Shown: piece by piece, positions 12,286 to 23,088 of the stretch
Layout: every line of letters begins with the position of its first letter
Position numbering within the stretch: the first letter of the stretch is position 1
Origin: Glebionis coronaria
Taxonomy: Eukaryota > Streptophyta > Magnoliopsida > Asterales > Asteraceae
Reading direction: 5' to 3'
Length of the DNA stretch: 64,000 nucleotides
Assembly (NCBI GenBank): GCA_025667525.1
Contig: CM046878.1
Coordinates: forward strand, 393,456,974-393,520,973
Made by a program: the position numbers and the translations under genes
Notes under the pieces: model-generated
Seen by the model: the letters and a program-made list of their open reading frames with translations, nothing else
Database searches by the model: none
Told to the model about the DNA's origin: nothing

Positions 12286-13200
12286 TTCTTGACTGCTCCT
12301 GGTGTCTTTTCCACACCAGAGTCGTTGTCCTGAAAATGATGAGTAACAACAAGAGCTTTTGATCTAGTGATCTGAGTGGTAAACCTACCAGTTTCAGTTT
12401 TGTAACTAGAATCAATTAAACCTTCCTCATAGTTATATCTTCCAAAAAGTTGGGCAAGAGTGTCATTCTTAATAGCATTGTTACCTCTTAGGGTTTGGTT
12501 TAGACTTAACCATTTTCTAAGAAGACTATTGATAAAAGTGGCATTAACTTCAGCGTTTGGTAAGACTACATCATTATTTCCAAGATCATTGAGTAGAATC
12601 TTAAGTCTGGTGTAGGTTTGACTAACTGTATAATTTTCTAGAGCTTTAAAAGCATTAAACTTAATTCTAAGGGCTTGGATTTTTGTCTCATTAGTTTCCT
12701 CTGGTCCTTCATACCCAAGAACTAATTCAGCCCACATCTCTTTAGCAGAGGCACACTTAATGATGGACTTCATTATATTTTTTAGTAGAGGGGAGACTAT
12801 GATATTTTTTAGTCTATTGTCCTGGTTAGCCAGACGTCTATCCGCTGGAGTCCATTATTTAACCGATTTCTTAAGAGGTCTCTCAGGGGTAGAAGATGGT
12901 AGCCAAAGGAACATAAGGGCCATCTTCTATAATTTCTATAAGGAATGGTTCAAGGCCATCTAAGTATGTTAGAAATTCACTTTTCCAGCTGGAAAAGTCC
13001 TCTTCATCAAATGTTGGAACATTAGACACGTGAGACCCACCTATAACATCAAGAAGTTGAGGGAGGTCGTCATCATTATTTCCTATAGTTACAACTGGTG
13101 TAGGTGTGGGATTATTTGATGTCGTGGGAGGATTTTTCCCAACATTATTTTGGCTAGATTGTCCAAAAGGTGGTGGAATAGGAGGCACAATATCAGGCAT
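12286..13200 (-). pseudogene. Copia gag, truncated (element L)
   Basis: The minus-strand ATG is at 13200 (M-P-D-I-V-P-P-I-P-P-P). A Pro/Asn/Thr-rich N-terminus is followed by F-S-S-W-K-S-E-F-L-T-Y-L-D-G-L-E-P-F, the W-containing start of the UBN2-type gag domain. After a frame break the 167-aa piece at 12270-12773 continues it (C-A-S-A-K-E-M-W-A-E-L-V-L-G-Y-E-G-P, then A-T-F-I-N-S-L-L-R-K-W-L-S-L-N-Q). The C-terminal part and any zinc knuckle are missing: the sequence meets oppositely oriented K near 12285-12345. The domain order matches D's gag start, so the two are related but different families. Confidence 0.7.
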
Positions 13201-13258
13201 ATTAGGGTCTTGGTTTTAAAAACAAGAACGGTTTATAGAAAGATTTTATAAATCAAAA

Positions 13259-13271
13259 CGCTCTGATACCA
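13259..13271 (-). other. Primer binding site of element L
   Basis: The minus strand reads TGGTATCAGAGCG, a perfect initiator-Met PBS core, two bases from the LTR border. Confidence 0.8.
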
Positions 13272-13273
13272 AT

Positions 13274-13800
13274 TGAAAGTCCCAAAATAAGGCTATTGTA
13301 ATATTATAACTCGAATTCAAGATAATACTTAGTGATTTACTTTTCAAAAGCGTAATGCTTTATTACTTATAAATAAAGTATTACAAAGTGTTATGGATCA
13401 CACTTGTTGAATGACAATAAAGAAGAAACCCTTTGAACAAGTAAACTTGATTTGAGACTCAAGTTTACAAGTGAATCTAAGAGTTGATGGAACACAGAAA
13501 GAGACTCCAGAGGTTCAACAGGGAGAAAAAAAATATATTATCAATAAATACAAATGATGATTTTCTCCCATTTTATATCCCTATTTATAGTGGTATAATG
13601 TTGCTTCCTTAGTGGAGGTAGTTAGCACGTGTCAACTTATGAGTGGAAGCAGTACACTTCATTAAATGCATATATATTATTAGACATACCTTTTACCAAC
13701 TTTTGTGAACAGTTATGCCAACTGTTCATTTTTTCCACTAGGTCGTACTAGGCGTTATTAACTTGAATCTTCACTTTGTTCCACCCAAAGTGCTTTATCA
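13274..13800 (-). repeat. LTR of Copia element L, about 527 bp
   Basis: Plus-strand ends are TGAAAGTCCC and ...GCTTTATCA, giving TGATAAAG...CTTTCA on the minus strand. The PBS abuts the left side. A purine run, GGTGGGAGAATA on the minus strand, abuts the right side and looks like a PPT, so both flanks resemble element interior. The element downstream of its gag is not traceable. Confidence 0.65.
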
Positions 13801-14881
13801 TATTCTCCCACCTAAACTATAAAGGCATAAGGCAAGTCTCTTCTTGCTAAGTCTTCAAAGGGTCTAGAGTGACCTCTGAGCATTTCCATCTCAGAGGTCC
13901 TCGAACACCATCACATTCCTTATACATTCAAGCTAATCCATAATAGCTGGTGGTTATGACTTTAGATAATCTTTGAATTCTCTAACGTGAATGTTTCTCG
14001 TGTGCCATCTAAGGCTTTGCCTTCAATTGGTCTAGTCTCTATCGATGGACTCTACAGAGACTCATAACACTTAGTGTAATTTAAAATAAATCTAGACTGT
14101 GCCATAGTTAGAACTTTCATTGGCCCAACAATATTGTCTTGTCTTGGTTAAGCCTTAAGACTGTCTTTGATAAAATAACCAAGATCAAGTGACTAGGTAC
14201 ATTGGATAGTGCAAATTTTACTTTGGTGGGTATTGAATAAAATTTTGAAAACAATGACAAAATTTTGTATAAAAGGAAACATGTAAAACTTCCTTGTATA
14301 GCGACTATTTAAAATAATGAATTTTCCATATTTTAAAACTTTTCTTAAATAAAACATAGGCATCGGTTTCATGAATCCACCAATAATCTAAAGTCGAAAT
14401 ACCTATTGCTTTAAAAACGTTGTACCAGACTTTATAAAGTGTTATAGGTTTGTTCGATCGGGTTTTCCTCACAACTCTTACGAGTACCAACGGAAAACTT
14501 AATCGGACCTTGCTACGGTCACATTTGATTCTAAGGCGTCTTGGAAGACACACAGAGAGGAACCGGAGAAGCTGGCCAGCTGTAAAAGCTTTTTAATAAG
14601 CCATCATTCTTTAGGAAATAAGAGAGATCCGTCTTTTCCAATCTATTGATGTCTAACTAAAGTTTTATAGATATCAAATAAAAGTTAGTTTTTATATAGT
14701 TTTAGAGTAAATAAAATTTTAGGTAAAAAAAATTCAATGTTTACTTACCATAATTGGTCCGATTTAATTCTTGAAAAAGATGTTGCATTTATTCACAATA
14801 TAAACAATTTAAGCAATAAATCAAATCAAATAAACAAGAATATCTACAAGACTAATATATCACATATAAACTATAAATAAG
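13801..14881. other. Unassigned sequence between L LTR and D LTR
   Basis: About 1.1 kb. The first 15 bases form a PPT-like purine tract on the minus strand. An 82-aa minus-strand open stretch (14305-14553; M-C-L-P-R-R-L-R-I-K-C-D-R-S) matches nothing I know and may be fortuitous. It could be the 3' non-coding part of a second L-type copy. Bases 14877-14881 (ATAAG) would be D's left TSD, unverifiable because D's right end is outside the window. Confidence 0.35.
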
Positions 14882-15090
14882 TGTTGGGTCAGTATTTATT
14901 GACCATGAAGCAACTCTAGGATTTGAATATAAAATCCCCCTAAGTCTTTTATGCTCAGCAGTAAGGCTAGTCTGCTGAAGGATGACCAGAGGAACAAAGT
15001 TCCTACTGAAGACTTTATAGATGAAGAAAGTTCAGCACTCCCCTTCCAGTGAACTTAGAAGACAAAGGAGTCTTCACTTCAAATACTAGG
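14882..15090 (+). repeat. Element D 5' LTR, left part
   Basis: Begins TGTTGGGTCAG and stops at CTAGG (15086-15090), which reappears at 36088-36092 on the far side of B. Joined to 36093-36795 it gives one LTR of about 912 bp. It contains several CTGAAG/CTTCAG-type units near 14950-15080 (CAGCAG, CTGCTGAAGG, TACTGAAGAC, GTTCAGCACT). Confidence 0.8.
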
Positions 15091-15468
15091 TGTTGTCCCA
15101 TATATTTAGATGATAAAACACGAATTAAATAAAGAAAATAGATGAAAGATAGATGAATTCTAGAGAGAGAAAGTAGAGAGAGAAAAGAGAGAGAATAGTG
15201 GAACTTGGTGAATATTAGATTAAGAGAGAAGAATAAAATGAGCAACCAACCCTCCTAACATGCTAGGAGGGGAGTATATATAGTCCATCCACATGTGGGC
15301 TTTAATAGGCTATATATTGGGTCGGGCTTGCCTTCTGGACTTTAAGTAGTTTAAATCCAAGCCCGTAAACCACGACTAATTACCTAATTATTACAACGTT
15401 CTAATTAATGTTACAATAATAAACTATGACCGAGCATTCTTGTTTGACTCAACATTTTGAGGCTAACA
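15091..15468 (-). repeat. Element B 3' LTR (left copy)
   Basis: Plus-strand limits are TGTTGTCCCATA and ...GAGGCTAACA. TATATATA at 15275-15282 is a minus-strand TATA candidate, with the perfect inverted repeat CCCTCCTA/TAGGAGGG at 15250-15271 immediately downstream of it. GA-rich tracts lie at about 15160-15235. Confidence 0.9.
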
Positions 15469-15760
15469 ATCTGCCCCAATGTGAGGTCATTCCCCTTCGA
15501 TATTTGGAGATCGATGGAGATTACGAATCTTGTCATAAATGGAGTCTTGAACGTGTAATATTAGTCTTGTTCCTTCATGCTGTGATCTTTGAGCCTTTGT
15601 CGTTGTCTTTCGACTTTGTCTTTAAACTTGAGATCTTCAAATCATTCTTGACTTGTCTTTTCCATCTTGCGATCTTGTGTCTTTATCCACACGCTCATAC
15701 TTTGCATCATCTTGAAAGCTTGCTAACAATCTCCCCCAATGTGAGGTCATTCCCCTTCAT
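15469..15760 (-). repeat. Duplicated PPT/LTR-edge block of element B
   Basis: The PPT abutting the LTR (15469-15478) belongs to a block of about 37 bp at 15463-15500, GCTAACAATCT plus the C-rich complement of the purine tract plus GTGAGGTCATTCCCCTTC. The block recurs nearly perfectly at 15721-15757. The copied block includes the first 7 bp of the LTR. Read on the minus strand both copies are GGGG(C/G)AGATTGTTAGC. Confidence 0.8.
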
Positions 15761-18228
15761 TAAATGATAAGGAAGATTTTGATCATCAGAGTTAGGGAAG
15801 TCTTTTGCTTTCTTGATTTCTGAATATCTTTGGGCATGAGTATGTGGTTTTGAATCTTCGAATTTGCTGAGTACACCGTAACGTCACCTTCTTAAGACAT
15901 AGACACAGACTGAATGGCTTTGACATTTGTCCTAAATTGGTAGCGTTTTACCTCCGGTCGGTGAAGACCGTTACACGATATTAAATATCTTACCTGTGAT
16001 TAGGTAGATTCAATTAAGAACCTCCTTGACAGGGTTTCGCGGCTGTACCGGCCGTTCTCTTTACTCGACCGTCTCAAAGCAAGACTATGAACATAAAGAG
16101 TGAATCAATTGGATAAATATCCGCTTGATTAAAGTCTTCAATTCAAATTCTTGGAACAAGTTTGATTCATAAAGAATCTTACCATTGTTGCTTTCCAGTT
16201 GACACAAGCTTGATCCATAAAGAATCTCGCAAGTCACCTACCGTAGCGCTGTTTGATGTTGACGCTAGAAGGATTTCCATTCGTCATTGTGAATATTAAT
16301 AAATATCATTCTGAATGTTCTGGCAAGACCATAAATATATTGCGTAGAAACCTGAAACGAGTTTGAATCAATTCAGAATCAAACCACTGTTGCTTTTCAG
16401 TTTTTCATATGTTCAATTCATGAAGAATCTTACATATGACCTACCACAGTGCTGTTTGATGTTAACACTGGAAGGATTTCCACTCTTCATAGTGAATACT
16501 AAGTAGTACCACTCTGAGTGTTCTAGCAATATCGCAAGGATATAGCGTATGACTCTCTTGATCGTAATCCATGTGTCCTAACGAGATTTGCTTGATCACT
16601 TGGCTCTAGACTCGATTTGTGCACTTTTAGTGCTCGGAGGCTGGAGCAGATGCCACATATTCAATATCAACTAACTCGGAGTGAGAAAGTTAATAGAAGT
16701 CATGTTGTTCTCTGTGACAATAAAACAAACTTCTTTTGAGAGAAGCCTGAGTAGCTAGGTAAGGGTTGTGCATTACATCACTGGGTCCATGATGCGTTGT
16801 CTTCATGATGTGTTGACCCGGTTTCTGCCTAAGTTGTTTGGAGGGCTAATTTCTTTACACCCTTTATCCTTACATTTCTTTTTCATTCTTCAACCCCTTC
16901 AATGCTTACCAAGACATCATTACTAGCACCTTGTTGTGATTGTTCCAGTGCTAACATCAGTACTTAGTCGGCATTCAGCTACGTTCACATTCTACTCCAT
17001 CTTTCCTAAGGACTTATAATAATCTATTGGATTGTCCCTAGGAAGATCCCTCCGGTTTTGGTTGGATCATAGGACTTAAACCTAACCACCCTTTTGACAC
17101 CAATAACATCGTGGATTAAAGATGTTGTGGGTTTTTGATCATAACCATGAGTGCTTGAGTCTTTAGATAACATTTTAATCACATTTTCTCCCCTTATCTA
17201 TAATATATAAAATCGTTTGATATTAGAGATACCAAATTTGATTAAAATATATTTTGAAAAATAGTCTTGAAAACGTTTGGGAGAAAAATGTGTCAAACTT
17301 AGCATGAATTATTGGAACATTTTATGTAGTGTCGAGCACACAATTTTTGAAAGATTTTGAATAATCATTGAAAAAACTCTTGAAAAAGTTGTACTCGCAC
17401 ACTACATGTTCATGAACACGTAAAAGATTTTCATTGAAAAATGTGCTCACGAACATCAAAGCTTTTTATGTGAATGTTACCAAATGATATGTGCACACAA
17501 TGTGTTGGATACATAAAAAATTGTCGTGACTTAATATATCCAACAACATTAAAACTTTGATTTTCGAAAGCTCCCCCTCAAAAATTGATCCAATTGAATT
17601 GTCATTATGAGGATGTGATCCACATTTCGCTTTTTGAGGATAGGAGTTGTTGAACACACAATTTTTGAAAGATTTTGAATATCATCGAAAAATTCTTGAA
17701 AAAATTGTGTTCAATGCTTTTTGAAAAACCACTTCTTTTTGGCGACATGGTATTTCTAAAGCATAAATTTTAGTTCATAGACTTGGAATGTCTTGACGAA
17801 TCCACTCAAGTATAAGAAGATTTCTCATCTTTTGCTGAGGGTAAGAGCACTAAATCGTACACTCCCCCGTGAATATAGATCCGGGTTGTAATCTGAAAGT
17901 AATCACAAGCCATAGTGTTGAGCTCAAAACATTGAATGTTTTGTGACAAGCTCAACCCGAGATAGATTGCTCTACCCGTTGTTGGAAAAATTGTCCAAAT
18001 CAGACATTTTCCTTTATTAAAAGAGGAAATGACATGTTTTGAAAAATATTTACAACTTTCATTCGAGCTTTATGTACACACCCGTGTCGTTATGAGCGAC
18101 ATTTCTAGGCACGTCCATATTATCGAAACTGAAAGACATGTCGAGAAGAATATTTTTGTATTTTGAAAGATTTTTCATTTTTTATTTGTTTTTCTATGTT
18201 TTATATTTTAATATATTTTTGTGTTTTC
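15761..18228 (-). other. 3' non-coding region of element B
   Basis: Roughly 2.5 kb with no credible ORF or pol motif. It contains a diverged direct repeat of about 165 bp (16182-16346 and 16384-16549, sharing GCTGTTTGATGTT and GAAGGATTTCCA blocks), a second repeat of CACACAATTTTTGAAAG (near 17338 and 17654), and further GGGGGAG purine tracts on the minus strand near 17573 and 17870. Extra PPT-like tracts in the 3' non-coding zone are, as I recall, a described Sirevirus trait. Confidence 0.55.
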
Positions 18229-21200
18229 TCAAGTTTTTCGAAAATAATCAAAAATAGACTTTTGTACAAGAGAAGAAGGTGATATTGAATGTATAGAATT
18301 GGAACCCTTTGAAGAAGAAGAAGTGGGTTCAGAATCCGCTAGTGTACCTGCAATGACAGAAGAAGAACTTGCATAAATACTAGTGTTAGGAGTAACAAAT
18401 TCCTTTTCGACATTCAAAACATTCACATTCGTGTTAGCGCAGGTTTCATCACTTTTCTCTATTGGAATCCACTTAAGACCAACTTCCTTGAAGATCCTAC
18501 CCGTTGGTTTCCACTGAAGACTAGATTTAATGGGTAGTTTTCTCTTGCATAGCGGAAGACTTCTTTGGAGAGAAACTATGTCCTTTTGGAATCCACGTTT
18601 CAGAATTGGTGTTATTGCTTTTCTTTGTGACGGGTTTGTATGTCCTTGTTGTCTTATGGGATTCGGCATTCGATCTCCGTTCAAAGGAACGAGATTTGAC
18701 CTCATAGAGGTATTGCAAAATGCAATGATCATGATTTCCATTGTGAATGCCCTTCTTGCAAGTAGGGCATGCAGAGAATTTGGGATTCACGAAAGTACTT
18801 GTATTCCAAGGTTTTCCAAATCGTCCAGGCGTAAAGTTCAAAACACGACTATTCATGGATGGTTTCCAATTCCTAGATTGTTGGTGAGTGATCCTAGGTT
18901 TTGGTTGACTACCATTAGGAGTGTGTTGAACTCTAGCGGGAGTTGGTGAACTAGGTTTTGAATACACGGGTTTGTCTTTCTAAATCTTCCCTTTTTGCTT
19001 AGCAGCCTCTAGGTTGTTGGTATGAACTAAGTCATTTGAACCTACAGATTCCTTTGTGGACGCGAATGTCACACGTTTTGGAGGAGTCCTATAAGTGCCA
19101 AGTGCATTCACATGGTTGGATGTAGCAACAATGTGCTTTCTAAATGGAGGAACATAGGGTGTTATGGATGGTTTTGGAACACTTGGTTGCACATCATTCT
19201 TAGGGGGTAACCTAGATTTTACATGAGAAGAATTTGAGAAAGGAGTCAGTTTTCCTAAGATAGATGGCGTTGGATCCTTGTAGGCATTGGGTTGTCGAAC
19301 AACAGGTTTCACAACTTTAGGTTCCACAGTTTTCCCACCCATTTTGGCAACAAGTTTCTTCAACTCGTCTATCGCTATGTCCTTTTCTTACAACTGAGCT
19401 TTCAAGTCTGTAATTTCCATACTCTTTTCATTCATTTCGCGACACGATGCGGAAAGTTTTACTTGCAAGTTATTGTCATTTGGACCTTTTCCGACTTTGG
19501 CTTGCAAAGCAAGTTCAAGAGAATGACAATGTTGTTGAAGGAAGTCACATCGGTGTTGAATTAATGTAAACACCTTTTTATCAAAATTTTCTTTGTGTTT
19601 CGACAGCTCAGTTTCAAGTCGTTCACACTCTTTTACTTGATCAAGATATTTGCATGCCACGTCAGAGTATTCATCGATATCAGAACAAGATTGAAGAGTA
19701 ACACACAAAATATCTTCGGAGAGACATTATTCTAAGAGGATATCATATATGTTTGAGAACTCTAATTTTTTTCATCTGAAGTTCATCAATTTCTTTTTCA
19801 AGAGACTCGACGTATTTCAAATCATCAAACATTTCAGATCGAATTAGTCTCTCAAATTCAAAAATAGTTTCTGTTATGGTTGCCATATTCGGTATTAAGA
19901 GATCTTTCACAAGCAAAGTTATATCTTGAGGAATCGCTCTTTTCCACTCGTTTTTTTCGCGTTTTTCCAGTCTCGTGTAACGATTGATTGAACATTAGCA
20001 ATGTAATGTTTAAGAAAACCAAGTGTCTTCCTACTTTGGCTTTTTGAAGCATCGAGAGGCGGATAGTTGATAAATTTAGACACGTTAGTTTTCTTATTGG
20101 CAAAGGCTTTCTTCCATTGAATTCTTCTTTGTTTGCTTTTTAAAAACAATTCCTCATGAGACTTTTGTTTTTTAGTAGTGAAAAGACCATAAAGACTATT
20201 CTCATAAGCATAATTATATGGTTTCACAAACTCTTTGTTGACCGGTGATCTACTCTCCTCTTCCCAAAGGGGTGTCTCTTCACGATCTAGCCTAACAAGA
20301 GGACATTCAGGATCGGTCCATTCAGACTCATCCAAATAAAGGCGCGGGTTCGCAACTTGAGCTTGGGCAAGGTATTAAAGACTTGCAAAGCTAGCTTGAC
20401 CCTTAAACATTGACGGAGGTGCTATCATTTTTACGGTTTGAATAGAGTCATGCGTTTGATAAACAACTTTCTTCAAAAATTCGACCTGGTCTTCTAGTTC
20501 TGTTACTTTTCTAGTATCTTTTTCATGTCTACTTTTGAAATCTTGTTTTAACGCTTCAACCTCTTGTTTCTTAACCTCGAGAATTTTAGCAGAATCGGTA
20601 GTGGTCATAGAGAGCTTTTGTTCAAGTTCATTAACTTTGGTAGTGGCAAGGTACGTTTTTTGACATTCATCCATTAATAAAACATTAAATTGACGCTTCT
20701 CTTTGGTTAATAAATCAAGAGTTTCGTTGTATTTCTTTTCAAGATCGTCCTTTTGACTTTTTAACGTACTACCCTTGTACCCCTCAAGTTCTTTGGTTTT
20801 CAGAAGAATCTCATCTTTATAACGTTCAATGGTCTCACTAGATGTAATTAGTGCAGCTTTGCATTCTTCAAAATTTTGATTGAGCGTAGCGTTAACCTTT
20901 TTTAAATGATTTTGACCTTTTTTAGTTTCTTTAACATCTTATTGTAACGTAGCAATTAAATTAGCAAGCGCAAAACGTTCCTCTTCATCATACTCATTTG
21001 CATGGTGCTCATCCTCAGACACATTATTGCACATGTATGATGAATTAGGTGTGGTATTACTATCAACCGTTTCCATCATACATGTGTCATTAATGGCATT
21101 GGGTAGATCACTATGCTCATGAATATCACCAAACACATTATATTCGTCAGTGGTGTGTACCTTATCGAGTGGCTCAGTGTCGAAGATAGGGCCATTGTCA

Positions 21201-21355
21201 TCTTTAGTGACTTTGAGAACTTCTTCAACTTTTGCCATGTACGAGTAATGTGCTTCTAATTCTTGGTCGAAGGCTTCATCATCAGTATCATCAAGCATAG
21301 CTCCTTCCTCAGCTGACAATTTGACCCCTGCTTCCATCTTCTTGCATAGCAGCAT
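18229..21355 (-). pseudogene. Gag extension of element B: coiled coil and Cys-rich tail
   Basis: Read leftward after the zinc-knuckle gag. An acidic block at 20939-21355 holds a K-K-M-E-A-G-V-K-L then D-D-T-D-D-E-A-F-D-Q-E-L-E-A-H-Y-S-Y-M-A-K segment. Then come about 1.3 kb of Glu/Lys/Leu heptad-like sequence (20375-20674, 19388-19708), a basic Pro/Ser-rich stretch (18980-19363), a C-P-T-C-K-K-G-I-H-N-G-N-H-D-H-C segment (18527-18967, a CxxC...HxxxC-like cluster), and a final W-K-P-T-G-R-I-F / W-I-P-I-E-K-S motif with a Ser-rich tail ending at 18229. Several stops and frameshifts separate the pieces. In autonomous relatives this extension leads into protease; here the sequence simply ends. 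Confidence 0.65.
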
Positions 21356-22449
21356 TTTTTCCTTATGATAGCTGGAGTCCCTAACCTATTTCGGCATTCT
21401 GCATTCCCTTGTCATATGCCCATAACCTTGACAGTTATAACACTGAATCCTACTTTGTTGAACCACTTGAGTTCCAACAGTTTCTCTATTCCCAGTAGCA
21501 GCAGCAATCCTTTGAGTATCATACTTGGCAGTGTATCGATCATACCTTGCAGAACCTTCAACATGCGTTGGATTATGTCGATCATACCTAGAAGGACTTT
21601 CACCACGTCGACATGTGTCATATCTTGGAGGACTCTCAACATATTGGTTCTTTGTATTAGATGATGTTCGAAGATTGTTGTTGGTGGGTTTGAAGATTTT
21701 CTGGTAAGTCTTCATAATGAAAGCAATTTGTTGTTTCATCTCCCGATTATTTTGAGCTTAATCTTCATCACTATCCTCTTTAGATGATGACTCAGATGGT
21801 GGTGATGGTGCTCTTGGTTCGTTTCCGCGTGATCTTGTGGATGATGAAGACTTGGATGAAGTGGAATATCGTGGCGAGGATGATTGAAGGGAGTATGGTT
21901 TTGGGGCACGAGATCGATGATCTTGGATGTGTTGAGTGGTAGACACTAAGGCAAGTGGATTAGCCGTCTTTGCAACTCGTTCAGCTCGAATTTCATTAGC
22001 CTCATGCTGAAATTGTTTCAAGATATCAAAGAGAGTGTGATAGTTTACCTTGTCTAACTGCTTCTGTTGTTTCGCCAAAGTAACAAAACGTGTCCACTCT
22101 GGTTGGAGTTGCTGTGGAAATTGCACATTGACTTGCATGGTAGAGACTTCCAAGTTGTTTCTTGTCATATCATTCATCATCTTGTAAAATCTTGAATAAT
22201 AAGACTCAATTGATTCTCCATCCAATGCAGTAAACTTACCAAAATTCCAAAACAAGTTTGTTTTGACATCTTGCTTGTTGAGTGATTCTCCTTGTTGCAA
22301 GCGTTCAATAGCCGCCCACATTTCTTGTGCCGTAGGACATGCATCAACCGTGGAATAAATATCATCTCCAATTCCACTTAGAATCATATAAATCGCTTGT
22401 TTCTCTGCATCATGCCAAGCACGCTTCTCTGGTGTAAGATCAGATAAAG
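21356..22449 (-). pseudogene. Gag core of element B, downstream part
   Basis: A 209-aa stretch (21758-22387) holds the UBN2-type gag domain: A-C-P-T-A-Q-E-M-W-A-A-I-E-R-L-Q-Q-G-E-S-L, F-T-A-L-D-G-E-S-I-E-S-Y-Y-S-R-F-Y-K-M-M-N and Q-L-Q-P-E-W-T-R-F. A Ser/Arg-rich linker and a stop follow. A 117-aa stretch (21386-21739) then has repeated R-Y-D units and the knuckle C-Y-N-C-Q-G-Y-G-H-M-T-R-E-C (Cx2Cx4Hx4C). The domain is cut at 22449/22450 by element A; its N-terminus is at 34484-34742. Gag would form the particle and bind RNA. Confidence 0.8.
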
Positions 22450-22454
22450 TTTCC
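22450..22454. repeat. Target-site duplication of element A, left
   Basis: TTTCC directly before the LTR; the identical pentamer is at 34484-34488. Confidence 0.95.
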
Positions 22455-22485
22455 TGTTGGGAATAAATTATGGGTCAGTTCACTA

Positions 22486-22595
22486 GACGCTGATAAGAAG
22501 AATTCAAGCGCTGATAGGATGACATTGGACGCTGACAGCCAAGCGTTGACACTTGAAGAAGTCAACGCTGACAGCCTTGAAGATTAACACTGATG
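22486..22595 (+). promoter_or_regulatory. Motif cluster in element A U3
   Basis: Six units of the GCTGAC motif in about 110 bp: GACGCTGAT, AGCGCTGAT, GACGCTGAC, AGCGTTGAC, AACGCTGAC, AACACTGAT, spaced about 14-25 bp. The 3' LTR has the same set at 33978-34087, with one unit changed to AATGCTGAC. A regulatory role is inferred from position only. Confidence 0.6.
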
Positions 22596-22735
22596 GAATA
22601 TATCTTCATACGAATCTTTATGTTTATTTGTTTCTTTATTTGTGTATGGTAAAGATAAGCTCGACATTGTATTTTCTATTATTATCTTTACCTAGAATAG
22701 TTGATTCGTAGCTTATTGTACAAGACTTCTTAATC

Positions 22736-22743
22736 TATAAAAG
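22736..22743 (+). promoter_or_regulatory. TATA box of element A LTR
   Basis: TATAAAAG in the middle of the LTR, conserved at the same place in element C (58693-58700) and in A's 3' LTR (34228-34235). Confidence 0.75.
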
Positions 22744-22993
22744 AAGATCTTTTAGGTTAATGTTAATCATCAGTTATCATAAGTTTTCACAAGTTAAACC
22801 TCTTTCATTGTAATCAAGTTCGTTCATTCTAATACAAGTGAAAGTTTGTTTAACATCTTTGTGTTTTAGATTAAGTGTTAATTCCGCATAACACTTAGTT
22901 ACTTTATTCATAAGCAAAGGTTTCTCTACGTGTATTACTTGATCTAATCTCGTATACACAAAGCTTAATCGATCTAAGTTTGGGATCAACAAG

Positions 22994-23005
22994 TGGTATC
23001 AGAGC
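22994..23005 (+). other. Primer binding site of element A
   Basis: TGGTATCAGAGC, two bases after the LTR; complementary to the 3' end of plant initiator-Met tRNA. Confidence 0.95.
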
Positions 23006-23088
23006 TTGTTGAGAAACTTTTGATCTTTAAGTAACGCAAGAACCCTAAAACACCAAAAACCCTAAATTTCTCAAAACCCTAAAACATC
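23006..23088 (+). promoter_or_regulatory. Leader of element A with telobox-like units
   Basis: Between PBS and gag ATG the leader has four ACCCTAAA units within about 50 bases (23040-23085). Element C keeps about three at the same place. AAACCCTAA is the plant telobox, a known cis-element in 5' regions of translation-related genes; a role here is inference. Confidence 0.55.

Larger units (their letters stand above)
22455..22991 (+). repeat. Element A 5' LTR
   Basis: TGTTGGGAATAAATT...GGGATCAACA. TATAAAAG at 22736-22743 is the TATA candidate. Six AGCGCTGACA-type motifs lie in U3 (22486-22595), well upstream of the TATA box. Confidence 0.95.

Noticed and set aside
15426..15767. 113-aa plus-strand ORF as a host gene
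   Set aside because: It starts inside B's LTR and crosses the PPT blocks; nothing supports coding.
18530..18949. 139-aa plus-strand ORF
   Set aside because: It is antisense to the recognisable gag extension of B and has no domain of its own.
23040..23085. Interstitial telomere from chromosome fusion
   Set aside because: Only four separated units, inside a retroelement leader and repeated in element C; telobox-type sites are a better reading.
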